44,735 nt of DNA from Aurantimonas sp. 22II-16-19i (GCF_002088275.1 NZ_AQQS01000044.1:1-44735); one strand, 5' to 3'. Shown: positions 1 to 9,100, numbered from the stretch's first letter. Notes: generated by a model from the sequence alone, not told the origin. Program-made: numbers and translations.

Positions 1-669
1 GCTGATCGGCTGAGGCGAGCGGCGCGCCTTTTCAAACAAGGAGGGGCGGCGATCTGCTTTACCTCGGGCACTCGGATTGCCGTGCCCGGTGGCGCCGCCG
101 CCATCGAGGATCTGCAGCTCGGCATGAAGGCGATCACTGCGTCTGGCGCCGAGCGTGAGATCATCTGGATCGGCAAGCGCAGGATCGATTGTGCGGGCGA
201 GCGTGCGCATATGGCGCCGGTCAAAGTGCGAGCCAATGCCTTCGGTCTGGGCATTCCCGAGCGCGACGTCCTCCTGTCGCCTGGCCATCCGGTGCTGGTG
301 AGAAAGGACGGCGTCGAGGCCCTCGTCCCGATCATGAACCTGATCAACGGCACGACGATTGAGCGCACGCAGGCGGAGGCGGTGACCTACTGGCACATCG
401 AACTCGACCCGCACGACATCCTTCGAGCCGACGGGCTGCCCGCGGAGAGCTTCTTCGACATGGGCACGCGCGACTGGTTCGACAACGATCTCGACGACGT
501 CCTCGCCAATCCGGACCTCATCCCCGCCGGTCAGCATGGCCGCTGCCGTGAGTTTCAGATCGACGGCCCGTTGGTCGAGGTCGAGCGCAAGCGTCTTGCC
601 GATCTGTTCTACGCCGATCTTTCCGCGCAGTGCGCGTGGCCGAGCGCCGGGGAATACCGCGCAGGCTGA
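1..669 (+). CDS. Hint (Hedgehog/intein) domain protein, 5' truncated
   Basis: The frame is open from the first base, so the gene starts outside the window and 222 residues are visible. A GTG at 82 is a possible start, but the frame upstream already carries a Cys-Phe-Thr-x-Gly-Thr-x-Ile block, the classic first block of Hint_2-type autoprocessing domains. Starting at 82 would remove the nucleophilic Cys (about visible residue 19). A later Ser-Pro-Gly-His-Pro segment fits the conserved His block. Such domains occur in many alphaproteobacterial secreted or structural proteins and cut or splice the chain next to the Cys. The gene ends at 669, directly against the stop of the opposing lysis gene with no gap. 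Host or phage ownership is unknown. Domain call fairly sure; partner domain not visible. Confidence 0.75.
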   Translation, partial: ADRLRRAARLFKQGGAAICFTSGTRIAVPGGAAAIEDLQLGMKAITASGAEREIIWIGKRRIDCAGERAHMAPVKVRANAFGLGIPERDVLLSPGHPVLVRKDGVEALVPIMNLINGTTIERTQAEAVTYWHIELDPHDILRADGLPAESFFDMGTRDWFDNDLDDVLANPDLIPAGQHGRCREFQIDGPLVEVERKRLADLFYADLSAQCAWPSAGEYRAG

Positions 670-1089
670 TCAACCCGAACGAGGGGATGATCGCCGATCC
701 AGCTTCTCCTCGATCCGCTGGAAGCCGGCGGTCATTTCCACCCGCATGCGCTCCAGCTGCTCGGAGGTGACGAACTTCTCCGCGGCCTCGACCCGGTAAT
801 TGTGGAACCGCTCCTCGTGGACCTCGAGACGAGCCGCGACGGCGCCGGCCTTCAGGTCGGCGCTTTCGACCCGCCGGCCCATCGCCGCCATTTCCTTGTC
901 GAGTTCGGTCTGCAGGGCGGCGCGCTGCTTTTCGAGGTCGATCTCGAGTTCCGTGATCTGGCGGCTGTTCGAAAGCGATCGCGCCCTCAGATCGTACCAG
1001 GCCCCCAGGACCGCGGCCAACGTCCCGCCAAAGCCGAGGAGCAGCGGCAAAGAGACGGTCAAGCCGGCGATGTCGGCAGTGTTCGCCAT
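670..1089 (-). CDS. Small membrane protein with coiled coil, lysis cassette
   Basis: A 139-residue protein with one strong hydrophobic segment (about residues 10-32) followed by a charged, Leu/Glu/Arg-rich region (about 38-130) likely to form a coiled coil. It is the last gene of a leftward cluster formed by the endolysin, a holin-like protein and a 30-residue membrane peptide, which suggests a role in lysis, for instance as an antiholin or a spanin-like envelope protein. No lipobox or family motif decides between these, so the function is inferred from position and topology only. It is convergent with the Hint gene, with adjoining stop codons. Confidence 0.7.
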   Translation of the reverse strand: MANTADIAGLTVSLPLLLGFGGTLAAVLGAWYDLRARSLSNSRQITELEIDLEKQRAALQTELDKEMAAMGRRVESADLKAGAVAARLEVHEERFHNYRVEAAEKFVTSEQLERMRVEMTAGFQRIEEKLDRRSSPRSG

Positions 1090-1114
1090 GATGGTATCCT
1101 ATGCTGCGGCATGC

Positions 1115-1207
1115 TCACGGCACCGCCTGAAGGCCTTGATCCAAGGCGATGAGGACGATCGCCGTGCCGGCGACGGCGAGAAGGAAGAATGCCGCCGTCC
1201 AGCGCAT
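1115..1207 (-). CDS. 30-residue single-span membrane peptide
   Basis: This short frame encodes a peptide starting MRWTAAFFLLAVAG and ending QAVP. It is almost wholly hydrophobic, with an N-terminal Arg and a single membrane span. Its ATG overlaps the stop of the upstream holin-like gene as TGATG, the same coupling used throughout this phage, and it lies in the lysis cassette between two other membrane proteins. Size, topology and coupling support a real gene, possibly a holin or antiholin partner. There is no family match that I recognise. Confidence 0.5.
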   Translation of the reverse strand: MRWTAAFFLLAVAGTAIVLIALDQGLQAVP

Positions 1208-1605
1208 CAGCCTTCCCTCCGCGTCGCCAGCACCCGCGAGGGAACCGCCGGCGCCTCGCCCGCCTTGGCCGCCGCCTCCAGTTTCGGCGCGGCAAGCTTC
1301 AGGATCGTCGCGTCGGTGATCGGCGTGCCCTTGCCCAGCCGGCGCACGGCGTCCGGCACGGAGTCCCGGACGTAGTTGACGATCGTGTCCTCGGCCATGG
1401 AGGTGAGCGCCGCCGTGCCCTGCTTGCGCAGGACGCTGAGGGCCGCGTTCTGCAGCGCCGACTGCAGCGCCTCGCGGTCCTTCGCCTCGATCTCGATGCC
1501 GGTCTTGTCCCGGAGGAGCTTTAGCGCATAGGCCAACGCGATCGGCACCAGGATGGCGATGACGGCGCCGTAGATCGGCGCGATGATGTCCCAGAAGGTT
1601 TCCAT
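1207..1605 (-). CDS. Holin-like phage membrane protein
   Basis: A 132-residue protein with an N-terminal hydrophobic segment (about residues 8-30), then a basic/acidic helical region and a tail rich in Ala and Lys. One membrane anchor followed by a cytoplasmic helix, starting only a few bases after the endolysin stop, is typical of small phage holins such as the Holin_LLH class. The residues resemble that class loosely; I infer rather than recognise it. It would oligomerise in the inner membrane and let the endolysin reach the murein. Its stop overlaps the start of a 30-residue membrane peptide. Confidence 0.55.
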   Translation of the reverse strand: METFWDIIAPIYGAVIAILVPIALAYALKLLRDKTGIEIEAKDREALQSALQNAALSVLRKQGTAALTSMAEDTIVNYVRDSVPDAVRRLGKGTPITDATILKLAAPKLEAAAKAGEAPAVPSRVLATRREG

Positions 1606-1608
1606 GGC

Positions 1609-2340
1609 TCAGACCTCGTTGGTCGAGATGGCGCCGCCGGCATTCGTGGCGACGCCGCCGGTCTGTGTGGCGTCACCCTTCGGCCACCGGGCACCGAGGA
1701 AGCGATCCTTGGCGATGCGGGTGATCGAGATCTTGTTCGACTGGTTGCCGCCGAGGATGTGATAGGTCGTCGCGTCCTCGCCGACATAGAAGGCGACATG
1801 ACCGGAGACGCCGCTGCGCGAGCCCCGCCAGAAGACCATGACAGCGCCGACGCGGGGCTTCGTCTCGACGCCGAACTTCAGCCAGTTGCGGGCGAGATAG
1901 GGGTTGGCCGGCAGCGGCTCGTCCGGCAGCGCCAGTTTGATCGCGGTGGCGACCAGATCGCCGCACCAGGGCAGCTTGCGCGGGTCGCCGAGCGTCGCGC
2001 CATCCGATCGAAGATACTTCGACAGCTCCGTATAGTTGTTGACCTCGTGCAGCCCCAGCCTGGAGCGCACGTCGATCATCCATGCCGGCTCCTTCGACCC
2101 GTCCTGCGTCGCGATCGGCGCCTTCGCGGCGGCTGGCTTGGCATCCTCGTCGAAGAGGAGATGCAGGGTCGAGATGACCGGATACGGGCGGGCCGTCAGC
2201 CCATGCGTCCGCTTGAACTCGGTCATCGCGTCTTCGGTCTTCGCGCCGGCGTCGCCGTCGATTCCGCCGTCATAGTAGCGAAGCTCCTGCAGACGGGTCT
2301 GCACAGACTTCACGATGGCCTCGGCCATTGCACTGCTCAT
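1609..2340 (-). CDS. Endolysin: peptidoglycan-binding plus TIGR02594-type amidase/peptidase
   Basis: A 243-residue two-domain murein hydrolase. Residues about 8-64 look like a peptidoglycan_binding_1 domain (VQTRLQELRYYDGGIDG, then a helix-rich stretch). Residues about 88-222 match the TIGR02594/CHAP-like cysteine hydrolase fold: Pro-Trp-Cys at 124-126 with candidate nucleophile C126, Ser-Gly-His at 179-181 with candidate base H181, and a Gly-Gly-Asn-Gln-Ser segment near N199. There is no signal peptide, so export would depend on the holin. The start at 2340 has AGGA upstream. It follows a tandem terminator and opens the lysis cassette. Confidence 0.88.
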   Translation of the reverse strand: MSSAMAEAIVKSVQTRLQELRYYDGGIDGDAGAKTEDAMTEFKRTHGLTARPYPVISTLHLLFDEDAKPAAAKAPIATQDGSKEPAWMIDVRSRLGLHEVNNYTELSKYLRSDGATLGDPRKLPWCGDLVATAIKLALPDEPLPANPYLARNWLKFGVETKPRVGAVMVFWRGSRSGVSGHVAFYVGEDATTYHILGGNQSNKISITRIAKDRFLGARWPKGDATQTGGVATNAGGAISTNEV

Positions 2341-2354
2341 GGCTTGTCCTCACG

Positions 2355-2384
2355 AAAACGCCCGGCGCGTCGCTGCGGCCGGGC
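2355..2384 (-). terminator. Second of two tandem intrinsic terminators
   Basis: Reading leftward, a 7-bp stem (2378-2384 with 2360-2366, GCCCGGC/GCCGGGC) and an 11-base loop are followed by one G and four Ts. It lies immediately downstream of a stronger terminator and just before the endolysin ribosome binding site. Confidence 0.5.
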
Positions 2385-2386
2385 AC

Positions 2387-2410
2387 AAAAAAGCCGCCTG
2401 TGAGGGCGGC
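2387..2410 (-). terminator. Intrinsic terminator between tail and lysis genes
   Basis: On the minus strand GCCGCC (2405-2410) pairs with GGCGGC (2393-2398) across a 6-base loop, followed by six Ts (2387-2392). It separates the last tail gene from the endolysin. Leftward transcription must pass it, or start again, to express lysis genes, which fits a late antitermination system. Confidence 0.75.
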
Positions 2411-2438
2411 GGGCGGATGTTTGCGTTGGTGGCTTGGC

Positions 2439-2822
2439 TCAGCTGGCCGGCGCGTCCTCGATGGCCAGCGCCCCGCCGGCGAGCGCACTCATCTGGTTCT
2501 GCATGCCGATCAGCTGCTGCTGCAGGTTGGCGATGATGCCGGCCTGGTCGGCGACGGTGCCCTCGAGCTCCGCCACCTCGGCGCGCAGCCGGGCGATCTC
2601 GTCGAGATTGGCCGCGTTCATCGTGCCGAGGATCTCGGGGAGGTTCTCGACGTCCTCGATCGGCCGAGGATCCTGGATGACGTCGGGCCCGTACTGGACG
2701 TGCGGTTCCGGCGTGTCGAGATCGACGACCTTCTGGATCTCGGTGTATTGCCCCGCCCAAGAGCCGCCCGGCTGCGCGCGCATCAGGATCTCGTAGGGCA
2801 CCTTGATCGGCTGAATGTTCAT
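2439..2822 (-). CDS. Small tail-fibre-associated protein with C-terminal coiled coil
   Basis: A 127-residue protein. The chosen ATG at 2822 has AGGAGA seven bases upstream; a longer frame to 2867 lacks such a site. The N-terminus (MNIQPIKVPYEILMR) describes a small folded region, and residues about 60-115 form a Leu/Ile/Gln-rich heptad pattern expected of a coiled coil. Its place directly after the fibre gene and before the tail terminator suggests a fibre chaperone or attachment protein. Function not recognised. Confidence 0.65.
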   Translation of the reverse strand: MNIQPIKVPYEILMRAQPGGSWAGQYTEIQKVVDLDTPEPHVQYGPDVIQDPRPIEDVENLPEILGTMNAANLDEIARLRAEVAELEGTVADQAGIIANLQQQLIGMQNQMSALAGGALAIEDAPAS

Positions 2823-2836
2823 GGGGAAATCTCCTG

Positions 2837-3919
2837 TCAGGCTGCGACGCCAACGGCATCGAACCACGCGGTGCCGTTGGACTGGTTGAGTTTGCCGGTG
2901 GTGGCGTTGCGGATGATCGCGCCGTTGCCGGCGGCCGAGGCCGATGGTCGCGCGGCCGTCGTATAGACCCCGACCGTGACCGGCCCGGTGAAGACGGCCG
3001 AGCCGTCGCCCATGACGCGGAACACCTCGGATCCACCGGCAACACCGGCGAACAGCCGCTGGCCGGTCGTGGCCCCGGCCTTCGCCTCGACTGCCGCGTA
3101 GGCTGAGGCGCTGAGATTGAGCGCTTCGCCGCGAAGGATCGGCCCGTTGACACCGCTGGCGTTGTTGCCTCTCGCCTCGGCTATCGCGGTCGTCGGCAGA
3201 AAGCCGGTCAGACCGACGCGCAGAGTGCCGCCCGAGTCCTTGGCGACGAGGAAGCCGACGCCGCCGGTGCCGAAGCCGGCTCCCGACGTCTGAACGTTCA
3301 GCTGATTGCCGCCGCTGCCGTCATAGGAGGCATTGATGTTCCAGCGCCCGTTCGCATCCGGTGCGTCCGTGTCGTAGACGGAGATGCTCGGCGAAGAGTT
3401 CTGGACGAGGAGATTGCCGGTCATCGTGTCGCCGGTCTTGGCGACCTTACCGGCAAGGTCCGTAGCCCCCACCGCGCCGAGCGTCGTCCGCGCCGTCGCC
3501 GCATCCGCATCGTCGAGGAGCGTCCGGGCGAAGTTGGTGAAGGTGGTCACCCCGAAGGTGCCGGCGCCGGTGAAATAGGGCAGCCGATCGGCCGCCGCCG
3601 CGACCCCCGCCAGCGCCTGCACGATGCCGTTGCCGAGAAGTGCGATCAGCGTGTTCAGGGCCGCGGTCACGCGCGAGGACGAAGGCGTATAACGGATCTC
3701 GTAGTTGACCGCGGCCAGCGCCGCGCCCGGCCAGCCGGCGGCCAGCGTGATCGAGGTGTTCGAATTGACCGACGCGATCCGCATCGCGAGGCCGTTGGCG
3801 GCGAAGTAGTCGCCCGCCTGGACGCCGTTCGCCACAAAGGACGTGCCCGCTCCCGTCACGGCCGTCGATCCCGCGCCGACGGAGGCCGTCCCCGTGGCGT
3901 AGTAGGTTTCACCCGCCAT
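2837..3919 (-). CDS. Tail fibre protein
   Basis: A 360-residue protein rich in Gly, Ala, Thr and Asn with beta-structured low-complexity sequence. Its N-terminus (MAGETYYATGTASV) resembles the attachment domain of fibre proteins. A segment near residues 150-175 (DLAGKVAKTGDTMTGNLL) carries the KTGDTMTG motif found in many phage tail fibres, and the C-terminal part looks like a trimeric beta-fibre. The start at 3919 was preferred over 3928 because AAGGA is well spaced from it. It overlaps the stop of the preceding 71-residue gene. It probably forms a receptor-binding fibre, and no chaperone (intramolecular cleavage) domain is seen. Confidence 0.82.
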   Translation of the reverse strand: MAGETYYATGTASVGAGSTAVTGAGTSFVANGVQAGDYFAANGLAMRIASVNSNTSITLAAGWPGAALAAVNYEIRYTPSSSRVTAALNTLIALLGNGIVQALAGVAAAADRLPYFTGAGTFGVTTFTNFARTLLDDADAATARTTLGAVGATDLAGKVAKTGDTMTGNLLVQNSSPSISVYDTDAPDANGRWNINASYDGSGGNQLNVQTSGAGFGTGGVGFLVAKDSGGTLRVGLTGFLPTTAIAEARGNNASGVNGPILRGEALNLSASAYAAVEAKAGATTGQRLFAGVAGGSEVFRVMGDGSAVFTGPVTVGVYTTAARPSASAAGNGAIIRNATTGKLNQSNGTAWFDAVGVAA

Positions 3920-4124
3920 TGTTCTCATCCTTCTGCGGTTGATTGAGCTTCAGCGCTTCGATGGTCTGGAGGGCCTCGGCGAGCCGCGCCTCGGTCGCCT
4001 TGAGGTCGCCCTGCAGGGACCGGCATTGCGCCGCGAGTTGCAGGCAGAGGCCCTCGGCCTCCGTCGCGCGGCGCTGGAACACCGCGCCGACCATGTCGAT
4101 GTCGATGGAAGGCGCCGCGCTCAT
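3909..4124 (-). CDS. Short coiled-coil protein upstream of the fibre gene
   Basis: A 71-residue protein with a predicted helix at residues 15-60 (repeated Glu/Leu/Ala), ending in a charged tail. It overlaps its upstream neighbour by ATGA and its downstream neighbour by about 10 bases, so it is translationally coupled in the tail accessory operon. No family is recognised; a structural or assembly role is an inference from position. Confidence 0.6.
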   Translation of the reverse strand: MSAAPSIDIDMVGAVFQRRATEAEGLCLQLAAQCRSLQGDLKATEARLAEALQTIEALKLNQPQKDENNGG

Positions 4125-4492
4125 GAGAGCACCTCACCGCCGCCTGCGGCGGCCAGGATCTCATCGATCTCCGCCGGCGTCCTCGCCACGTCGATCGCAC
4201 CCTGCAGCGACTGGCGGGCCGCCTCAATCGCCGCGAGCCTCTCGCGCGACTGCCGCTGCCGGGCGAGCACCAGCGTCGCCTGCTCCTGGAGCATGACGCC
4301 TCGATTGGCGGCCTCGGCCGCCAGCAGCGGAGCATCGAGATCACCCGCGAGGATCCGCCGCGCCTCGTCCGCCTTGGCATCGCGCACCGTCTGGATCCGG
4401 GGATCCGGCTGAAGCGAAGCGAAGATGCGGTCGAGCTGGTCCCGCCCACTCTGGCGATGCAGCCCCATGTCGGTCGTCAGACGGAGTTTCAT
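4121..4492 (-). CDS. Helical tail accessory protein of unknown function
   Basis: A 123-residue, Ala/Arg/Glu-rich, almost wholly helical protein starting MKLRLTTDMGLHRQ. The ATG at 4492 overlaps the upstream stop as ATGA; the longer frame upstream reads as a shadow of that gene. It may be a DUF-type phage tail accessory or fibre assembly factor. No catalytic motif seen. Confidence 0.6.
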   Translation of the reverse strand: MKLRLTTDMGLHRQSGRDQLDRIFASLQPDPRIQTVRDAKADEARRILAGDLDAPLLAAEAANRGVMLQEQATLVLARQRQSRERLAAIEAARQSLQGAIDVARTPAEIDEILAAAGGGEVLS

Positions 4493-4920
4493 GACGCGAT
4501 CACCTCGGCGCTCCAGGGCAGATAAGGCCAGCGCGCGGCCGAGATGCGATAGGTCGCCGCGACGTCGGCGGTCAGCACGATCTCGCCATCCTTGACCGTC
4601 ACGGTCTCGCGACCGTCCGGTCCCTCGATCGTCACATCGCACGGCACCGGCAGCCCGGTTAGCCGGGCCTCGTCCTGCCCGTCGGCCGCGATGGCGAGGC
4701 GATCGACGATCGCCTCCATCTGTGGGCGGTCGAGGAGCTCGGTCGTGACCTTCACGTATTGCCGATTCAGGATGGCGACCGGGTCGTGCGCGTCGCCGAG
4801 CGTACCTTCGACATGGTAGCGCGTCCCTTTCTCATCGAGTATCGCCAGATAGTCCGAGGGGATCGGTTCATGCAGCATCTGTTTGATGCGACCATGAGTG
4901 TCGTGCAGGAGGACGATCAT
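4489..4920 (-). CDS. Tail accessory protein of unknown function
   Basis: A 143-residue protein starting MIVLLHDTHGRIKQM, with a beta-rich C-terminal half (PCDVTIEGPDGRETVTVKDG) that resembles a small Ig-like or carbohydrate-binding fold. Its start overlaps the preceding stop as TGATG. Members of siphovirus accessory clusters at this place are often tail fibre assembly or decoration proteins; this assignment is an inference. Confidence 0.6.
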   Translation of the reverse strand: MIVLLHDTHGRIKQMLHEPIPSDYLAILDEKGTRYHVEGTLGDAHDPVAILNRQYVKVTTELLDRPQMEAIVDRLAIAADGQDEARLTGLPVPCDVTIEGPDGRETVTVKDGEIVLTADVAATYRISAARWPYLPWSAEVIAS

Positions 4921-5288
4921 CAGAGGCGGTTCCTGTAGATCAGATAGTGGTTGATTGAGGTGCTGGATCGAGTGAGGGTGAAGACCAGCTGGTTGTTCAC
5001 GTCGTCAAATCTCGCCGGGAGGCCAGGACCTGGTGTGCCGTCCACCGTGTCGAAGCTCCAGCTCCAGTAGACCGGGGCCCCCGAGCCGAGCGGCAAATCG
5101 ATAGCGACGGTGCCTTGATTGTCACCCACGTCCTGGCTTTGCGAGGCAACGAAGCTACCTCGCAAAGCACCCGAGAGGGCGTATCTCTCGGATGAAAACA
5201 GGAGCGAGTAAGGCGGGACAACATCGACATCCCCCCCGGGCCCGCTCACCTTCACCCCTGTCGCCCCTGCGACAAACCGCTTCGACAT
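4920..5288 (-). CDS. Small beta-rich tail protein, paralogue 3 of 3
   Basis: A 122-residue protein, predicted beta-rich. Residues about 10-45 (VKVSGPGGDVDVVPPYSLLF) share a pattern with the next two genes upstream: a short strand, Pro-Gly, a spacer, then Leu-Leu-Phe followed by a Leu/Gly-rich strand. Base composition is noticeably less GC-rich than the surrounding structural genes. It may form a host-recognition or tail-tip decoration subunit. No family is recognised. Confidence 0.65.
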   Translation of the reverse strand: MSKRFVAGATGVKVSGPGGDVDVVPPYSLLFSSERYALSGALRGSFVASQSQDVGDNQGTVAIDLPLGSGAPVYWSWSFDTVDGTPGPGLPARFDDVNNQLVFTLTRSSTSINHYLIYRNRL

Positions 5289-5291
5289 CGC

Positions 5292-5759
5292 TCACCTCGC
5301 GGGGATGTTGAGGATCAGAAAGTAATGCGTGGGCGTGTCTTGATAGGCAGGTTCGCTAGTTCCGGCGAACCGTTCAGTCATAAACGAATAGCAGTCGATG
5401 TTGCTGCACTGCGCTCCGCCGAATTGCTGAAACTCATCCCTGTAATAGGTACTGTCGCCTGTCCGATATCGTTTGAAGATCCTGACGAAGGGGACAAACG
5501 GAAGAGGATTGGGAAAGACAAACGTCGCCCAGCTGCGCAAAGTGGTGGTACTGCTTGCGGGGAATCCTGGCAATCCTCCCGTTTCAACAGTGCGGGATGT
5601 CCCCTCGGCAGGCATGGAGCCTTTGAACAGCACGCTTGCTGGAGTAACGTCGCTGTCGAACAGCAACGGCGCGTTAGGGTTTGTGACGTCGAAGCCGGGT
5701 CGCGAAATGCGAAGGCCGTAGCCGCCACCCGTCAGTGCACCCAATTCGATTCGCTTCAT
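5292..5759 (-). CDS. Small beta-rich tail protein, paralogue 2 of 3
   Basis: A 155-residue protein starting MKRIELGALTGGGYGLRI. The segment ISRPGFDVTNPNAPLLFDSD aligns by eye with similar segments in both neighbours. The central part holds aromatic-rich strands, and the C-terminus (THYFLILNIPAR) resembles the C-terminus of the downstream paralogue (INHYLIYRNRL). Its stop is three bases from the next start. Likely a tail-tip or fibre-associated beta-sandwich; the function is inferred from location. Confidence 0.65.
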   Translation of the reverse strand: MKRIELGALTGGGYGLRISRPGFDVTNPNAPLLFDSDVTPASVLFKGSMPAEGTSRTVETGGLPGFPASSTTTLRSWATFVFPNPLPFVPFVRIFKRYRTGDSTYYRDEFQQFGGAQCSNIDCYSFMTERFAGTSEPAYQDTPTHYFLILNIPAR

Positions 5760-6190
5760 GAGGCGAGCACCATGAAGCGCACATCGTTTCCGGAATAATC
5801 AGCGAATCTCCAATAGATGTCGTTGAGGTATCTCTGCCTTTTAATGCGCAATGTCGCATCATCCAGATATTGGGCTTCCAGCAAAAACCCCACGCTGATG
5901 CCCTGCCTGCCGTCCGCCGTATCCGGGGCCGTGTAGGTCAAAAACAGGAAGGTGCCGTACCCCGCACGCAGATTGGGGCACGACAGGTCGAACGTGGTTT
6001 CATAGGTTCGGCCAATGTTATCTTGCGCGATAGAGGATGTATCGACGACAATACCTCTAGCCAGCACCAGCCCACCGAGCGGCGTGTCGCTGTCGAAGCT
6101 GACGCCTTCGAGGGGCGTGTTGGGGCCGGCCTCGTAGCCGGGCAGGCTGATGACCATGCGGTTCTGAGCGAGGAAGAGGCGCCTAGTCAT
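5756..6190 (-). CDS. Small beta-rich tail protein, paralogue 1 of 3
   Basis: A 144-residue protein. The ATG at 6190 lies inside the end of the 2226-residue tail-tip gene (ATGACTAG overlap); the frame further upstream is its shadow. The N-terminus (MVISLPGYEAGPNTPLEGVS, then FDSD) matches the pattern in the two following genes. The C-terminus is strand-rich with aromatic residues. The trio probably arose by tandem duplication. It likely acts at the tail tip or on fibres. Confidence 0.65.
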   Translation of the reverse strand: MTRRLFLAQNRMVISLPGYEAGPNTPLEGVSFDSDTPLGGLVLARGIVVDTSSIAQDNIGRTYETTFDLSCPNLRAGYGTFLFLTYTAPDTADGRQGISVGFLLEAQYLDDATLRIKRQRYLNDIYWRFADYSGNDVRFMVLAS

Positions 6191-9100
6191 AGACCGAAAT
6201 CGTCCCTGCGACGCCGTCGATGACCAGCTTGCCATTGAACGACGCCAGTTGCTGAAACCGCGCCAGCGCCAGCGCGACCTGGCCGTTCTGGACGGCGAAG
6301 GGCACCGTCTCGCCGGTATTGTTGGTGACGGCGAACCGGTCGGCCGAGACGATCACATCCGCCGACCCGTCGCTCGCCGCCCGCAGGTAGATCCCGGCTT
6401 CTCGCCAGGCGCTCGCGTCGCCGGCCCGCACCTGCATCGCCATCGTCGCCTCCGATCCGGAGGGCTGCGACTTGACCGTGGTGCGGAACCGGGCGTCTGC
6501 CGAGATGTCGCCGACGCTCGTCGCGAGCGCTGTCAGCTGCGTCGCTTGGGCGCTGATGGCCCCGCCTTGCTCCGCTACTGTGGTCGAGAGCGTCGAGACG
6601 GCGGACGCATCGGCTTTTCCGTCGAGAGCGGTGTTCAAAGACGTGATGGCGTCGGCGTTCGCCGTGATGTCGCCGTCCTGATCGCTGACGGTCTGCGACA
6701 GCGACGAGAGGGCCGAGGCGTCAGCCTTGTTGTCGAGCGCGCCCTGCAGAGACGTGATCGCCGTGGCGTTCGATGCGATCGCCGTGCCCTGTTCCGAGAC
6801 CGTCGTCGTCAGCGTCGAGACAGCGGACGCGTCAGCCTTGTCGTCGATCGCGTTGTCGAGCGCCGTGATCGCCGCGGCGTTCGATGCAATCGCCGTGCCC
6901 TGCTCGGTGACCGCCGTCTGCAGTGACGAGACCGCCGATGCGTCGGCCTTGTCGGGCAAGGCCGCAGCGACGGCGTCGACTGCGTCTGCGGTGGCCGATA
7001 TTGCCTGCCCCTGCTGCACAACCGTGGTCGAAAGCGAGTTCAGCGCCGAGACGTCCGCTTTGCCGGCGACGGTCGTCGAGAGCGACGTGATCGCGCTCGT
7101 GTTTGAGGTGATCGAATTGCCCTGCTGGATGACCGTCACCCGCAGCGCATTCAGCGCATTCGCGTCGACCTTCGCTCCGAGCGTCACCTGCAGACCGTCG
7201 ATCCGGCTGGCCTGCGTCTCTACCTTGCCGTCGACGAGCCGGGTGTAAGCGTCAAGCTGCTGATAGGCGGTCGCAACAGCCTGCCGGGTCGCCGTGTCGC
7301 CAGCGATCCCGAGCGCCTCCTGCTCGGCGAGGTCCATCTCCAGATCCTGAAGGCGGGCCGTGACACTTCGGATCGCCGACGCCTGACTCTGCAGATTTTC
7401 GCCGCCGAGCGTTTCGACGACTTGCGACAGCTGATCGACCGCCGAGGCGTCCGCCTTGTCGTCGATCGCCCCCTGCAGCGACGTGATCGCCGAGGTGTTG
7501 ACGGAGATGGCGCTGCCCTGTTGAATGATCGTCGCGCTCAGCGCATCGACAAGGCTGGTGGAAGCTTTGCCGCTCACCTCGATCGACAGGGACGCGATCT
7601 GCTCGCCCTGCGCCGTCAGCCGCACGCCCTGCTCGATCAGACTGGCCCGCGCCGCGTTGACCATGGTGACGTCGGCCTTATCCGGCAGCGACGCCTGCAG
7701 CGCGGTGATCGCAGCCGCGTTTACCTCGATCCGCCCCTCGACCTGGCGCGTATAGGCGTCGAGCTGCTGCGACGCTGTCGCGATCGCCTGCCGGGTCGCC
7801 GTATCGCCCGCGATCCCCAGGGCACCCTGCTCGGCGAGGCCCATCTCGAGGTCGAGCAGTTGCGCCGAGACGCTGCGGATGGCGGATGCCTGGCTCTGCA
7901 GGCCCTCGCCGCCGAGGAGCGTGATCTCCTGCTGCAGGGCATCCACGGCGGACGTGCTCGCCTTACCGTCGAGCGCGCCCTGCAGCGATGTGATCGCCGT
8001 GGCGTTCGATGTGATCGCCGTGCCATGCTCAGTGACGGTCGTCTGCAGGGTCGAGACAGCGGACGCGTCAGCCTTGCCGGAAATCGCGCTGCCGAGCGCC
8101 GTGATGGCGTCGGCGTTCGCCGTGATGTCGCCGTCCTGATCGCTGACGGTCTGCGACAGCGACGAGAGCGCCGAGGCGTCGGCCTTGTTGTCGAGCGAGC
8201 CCTGCAGCGACGTGATCGCCGAGGAGTTCGACGCGATCGCCGTGCCCTGTTCCGAGACTGTCGTCTGCAGGGACGATACCGCCGAAGCGTCGGCTTTGCC
8301 CGGCAGTGCTGTTTCGAGGGCCGTCACCGACGTCACGAGCGTCTCGATATCCTCGCCCTGGCTCGTGACCACCACGGCCAGATCGTTCACGGCGGAGGCA
8401 TCGGCCTTTCCTGCGACGGACGTCTCAAGGCTGGTGATCGCCGAGGTGTTGACAGCGATATCCTCGCCCTGCCCCGTTACCGTCGCCGACAGGCTGCTCA
8501 GCGCCGCGGTCGACGCTTTGCCGTCGATCGCGGTCGAGAGCGCGGTAATCGCCTCGGCGTTGGCCGTGATATCCTCGCCCTGGCTCGTGACCGTCTGGCC
8601 CAGCGTATCGACCGCGCTGGCGTTCGCCTTGTCGTCAAGGGAGCCCTGCAGCGAGGTAATTGCGAGGCCTTGGGTCGACAGGGCGGCGCCCTGTTGCGTG
8701 ACGGTCGTCGACAGCGAGTTCAGCGCCGAAACGTCCGCCTTGCCGGCCACCGTTGAGGCCAGAGCCGTGACGGAGGCCGTGCTCGTGGTGATCGCATTAC
8801 CCTGCTGGAGGACGCGGACCGTGAGGCTGTTCAGCGCCGACGCATCGACCTTGCCGGCCAGCGTGACCTGCAGGCCGTCGATGCGGCTGGCCTCGGTCTC
8901 GACCCGGCCTTCCACCCGTCGCGTATAGGCGTCGAGTTGCTGGTAGGCCGTGGCGACCGCCTCCCGGGTCGCCGTATCGCCGGCGAGGCCGAGCGCCTCC
9001 TGCTCGGCGAGATCCAGCTCCAGATCCTGCAGCCGGGCGGACAGGCTGCGGATCGAGGTCGCCTGGCTCTGCAGCCCGTCGCCGCCGAGGAGCGCGATCT

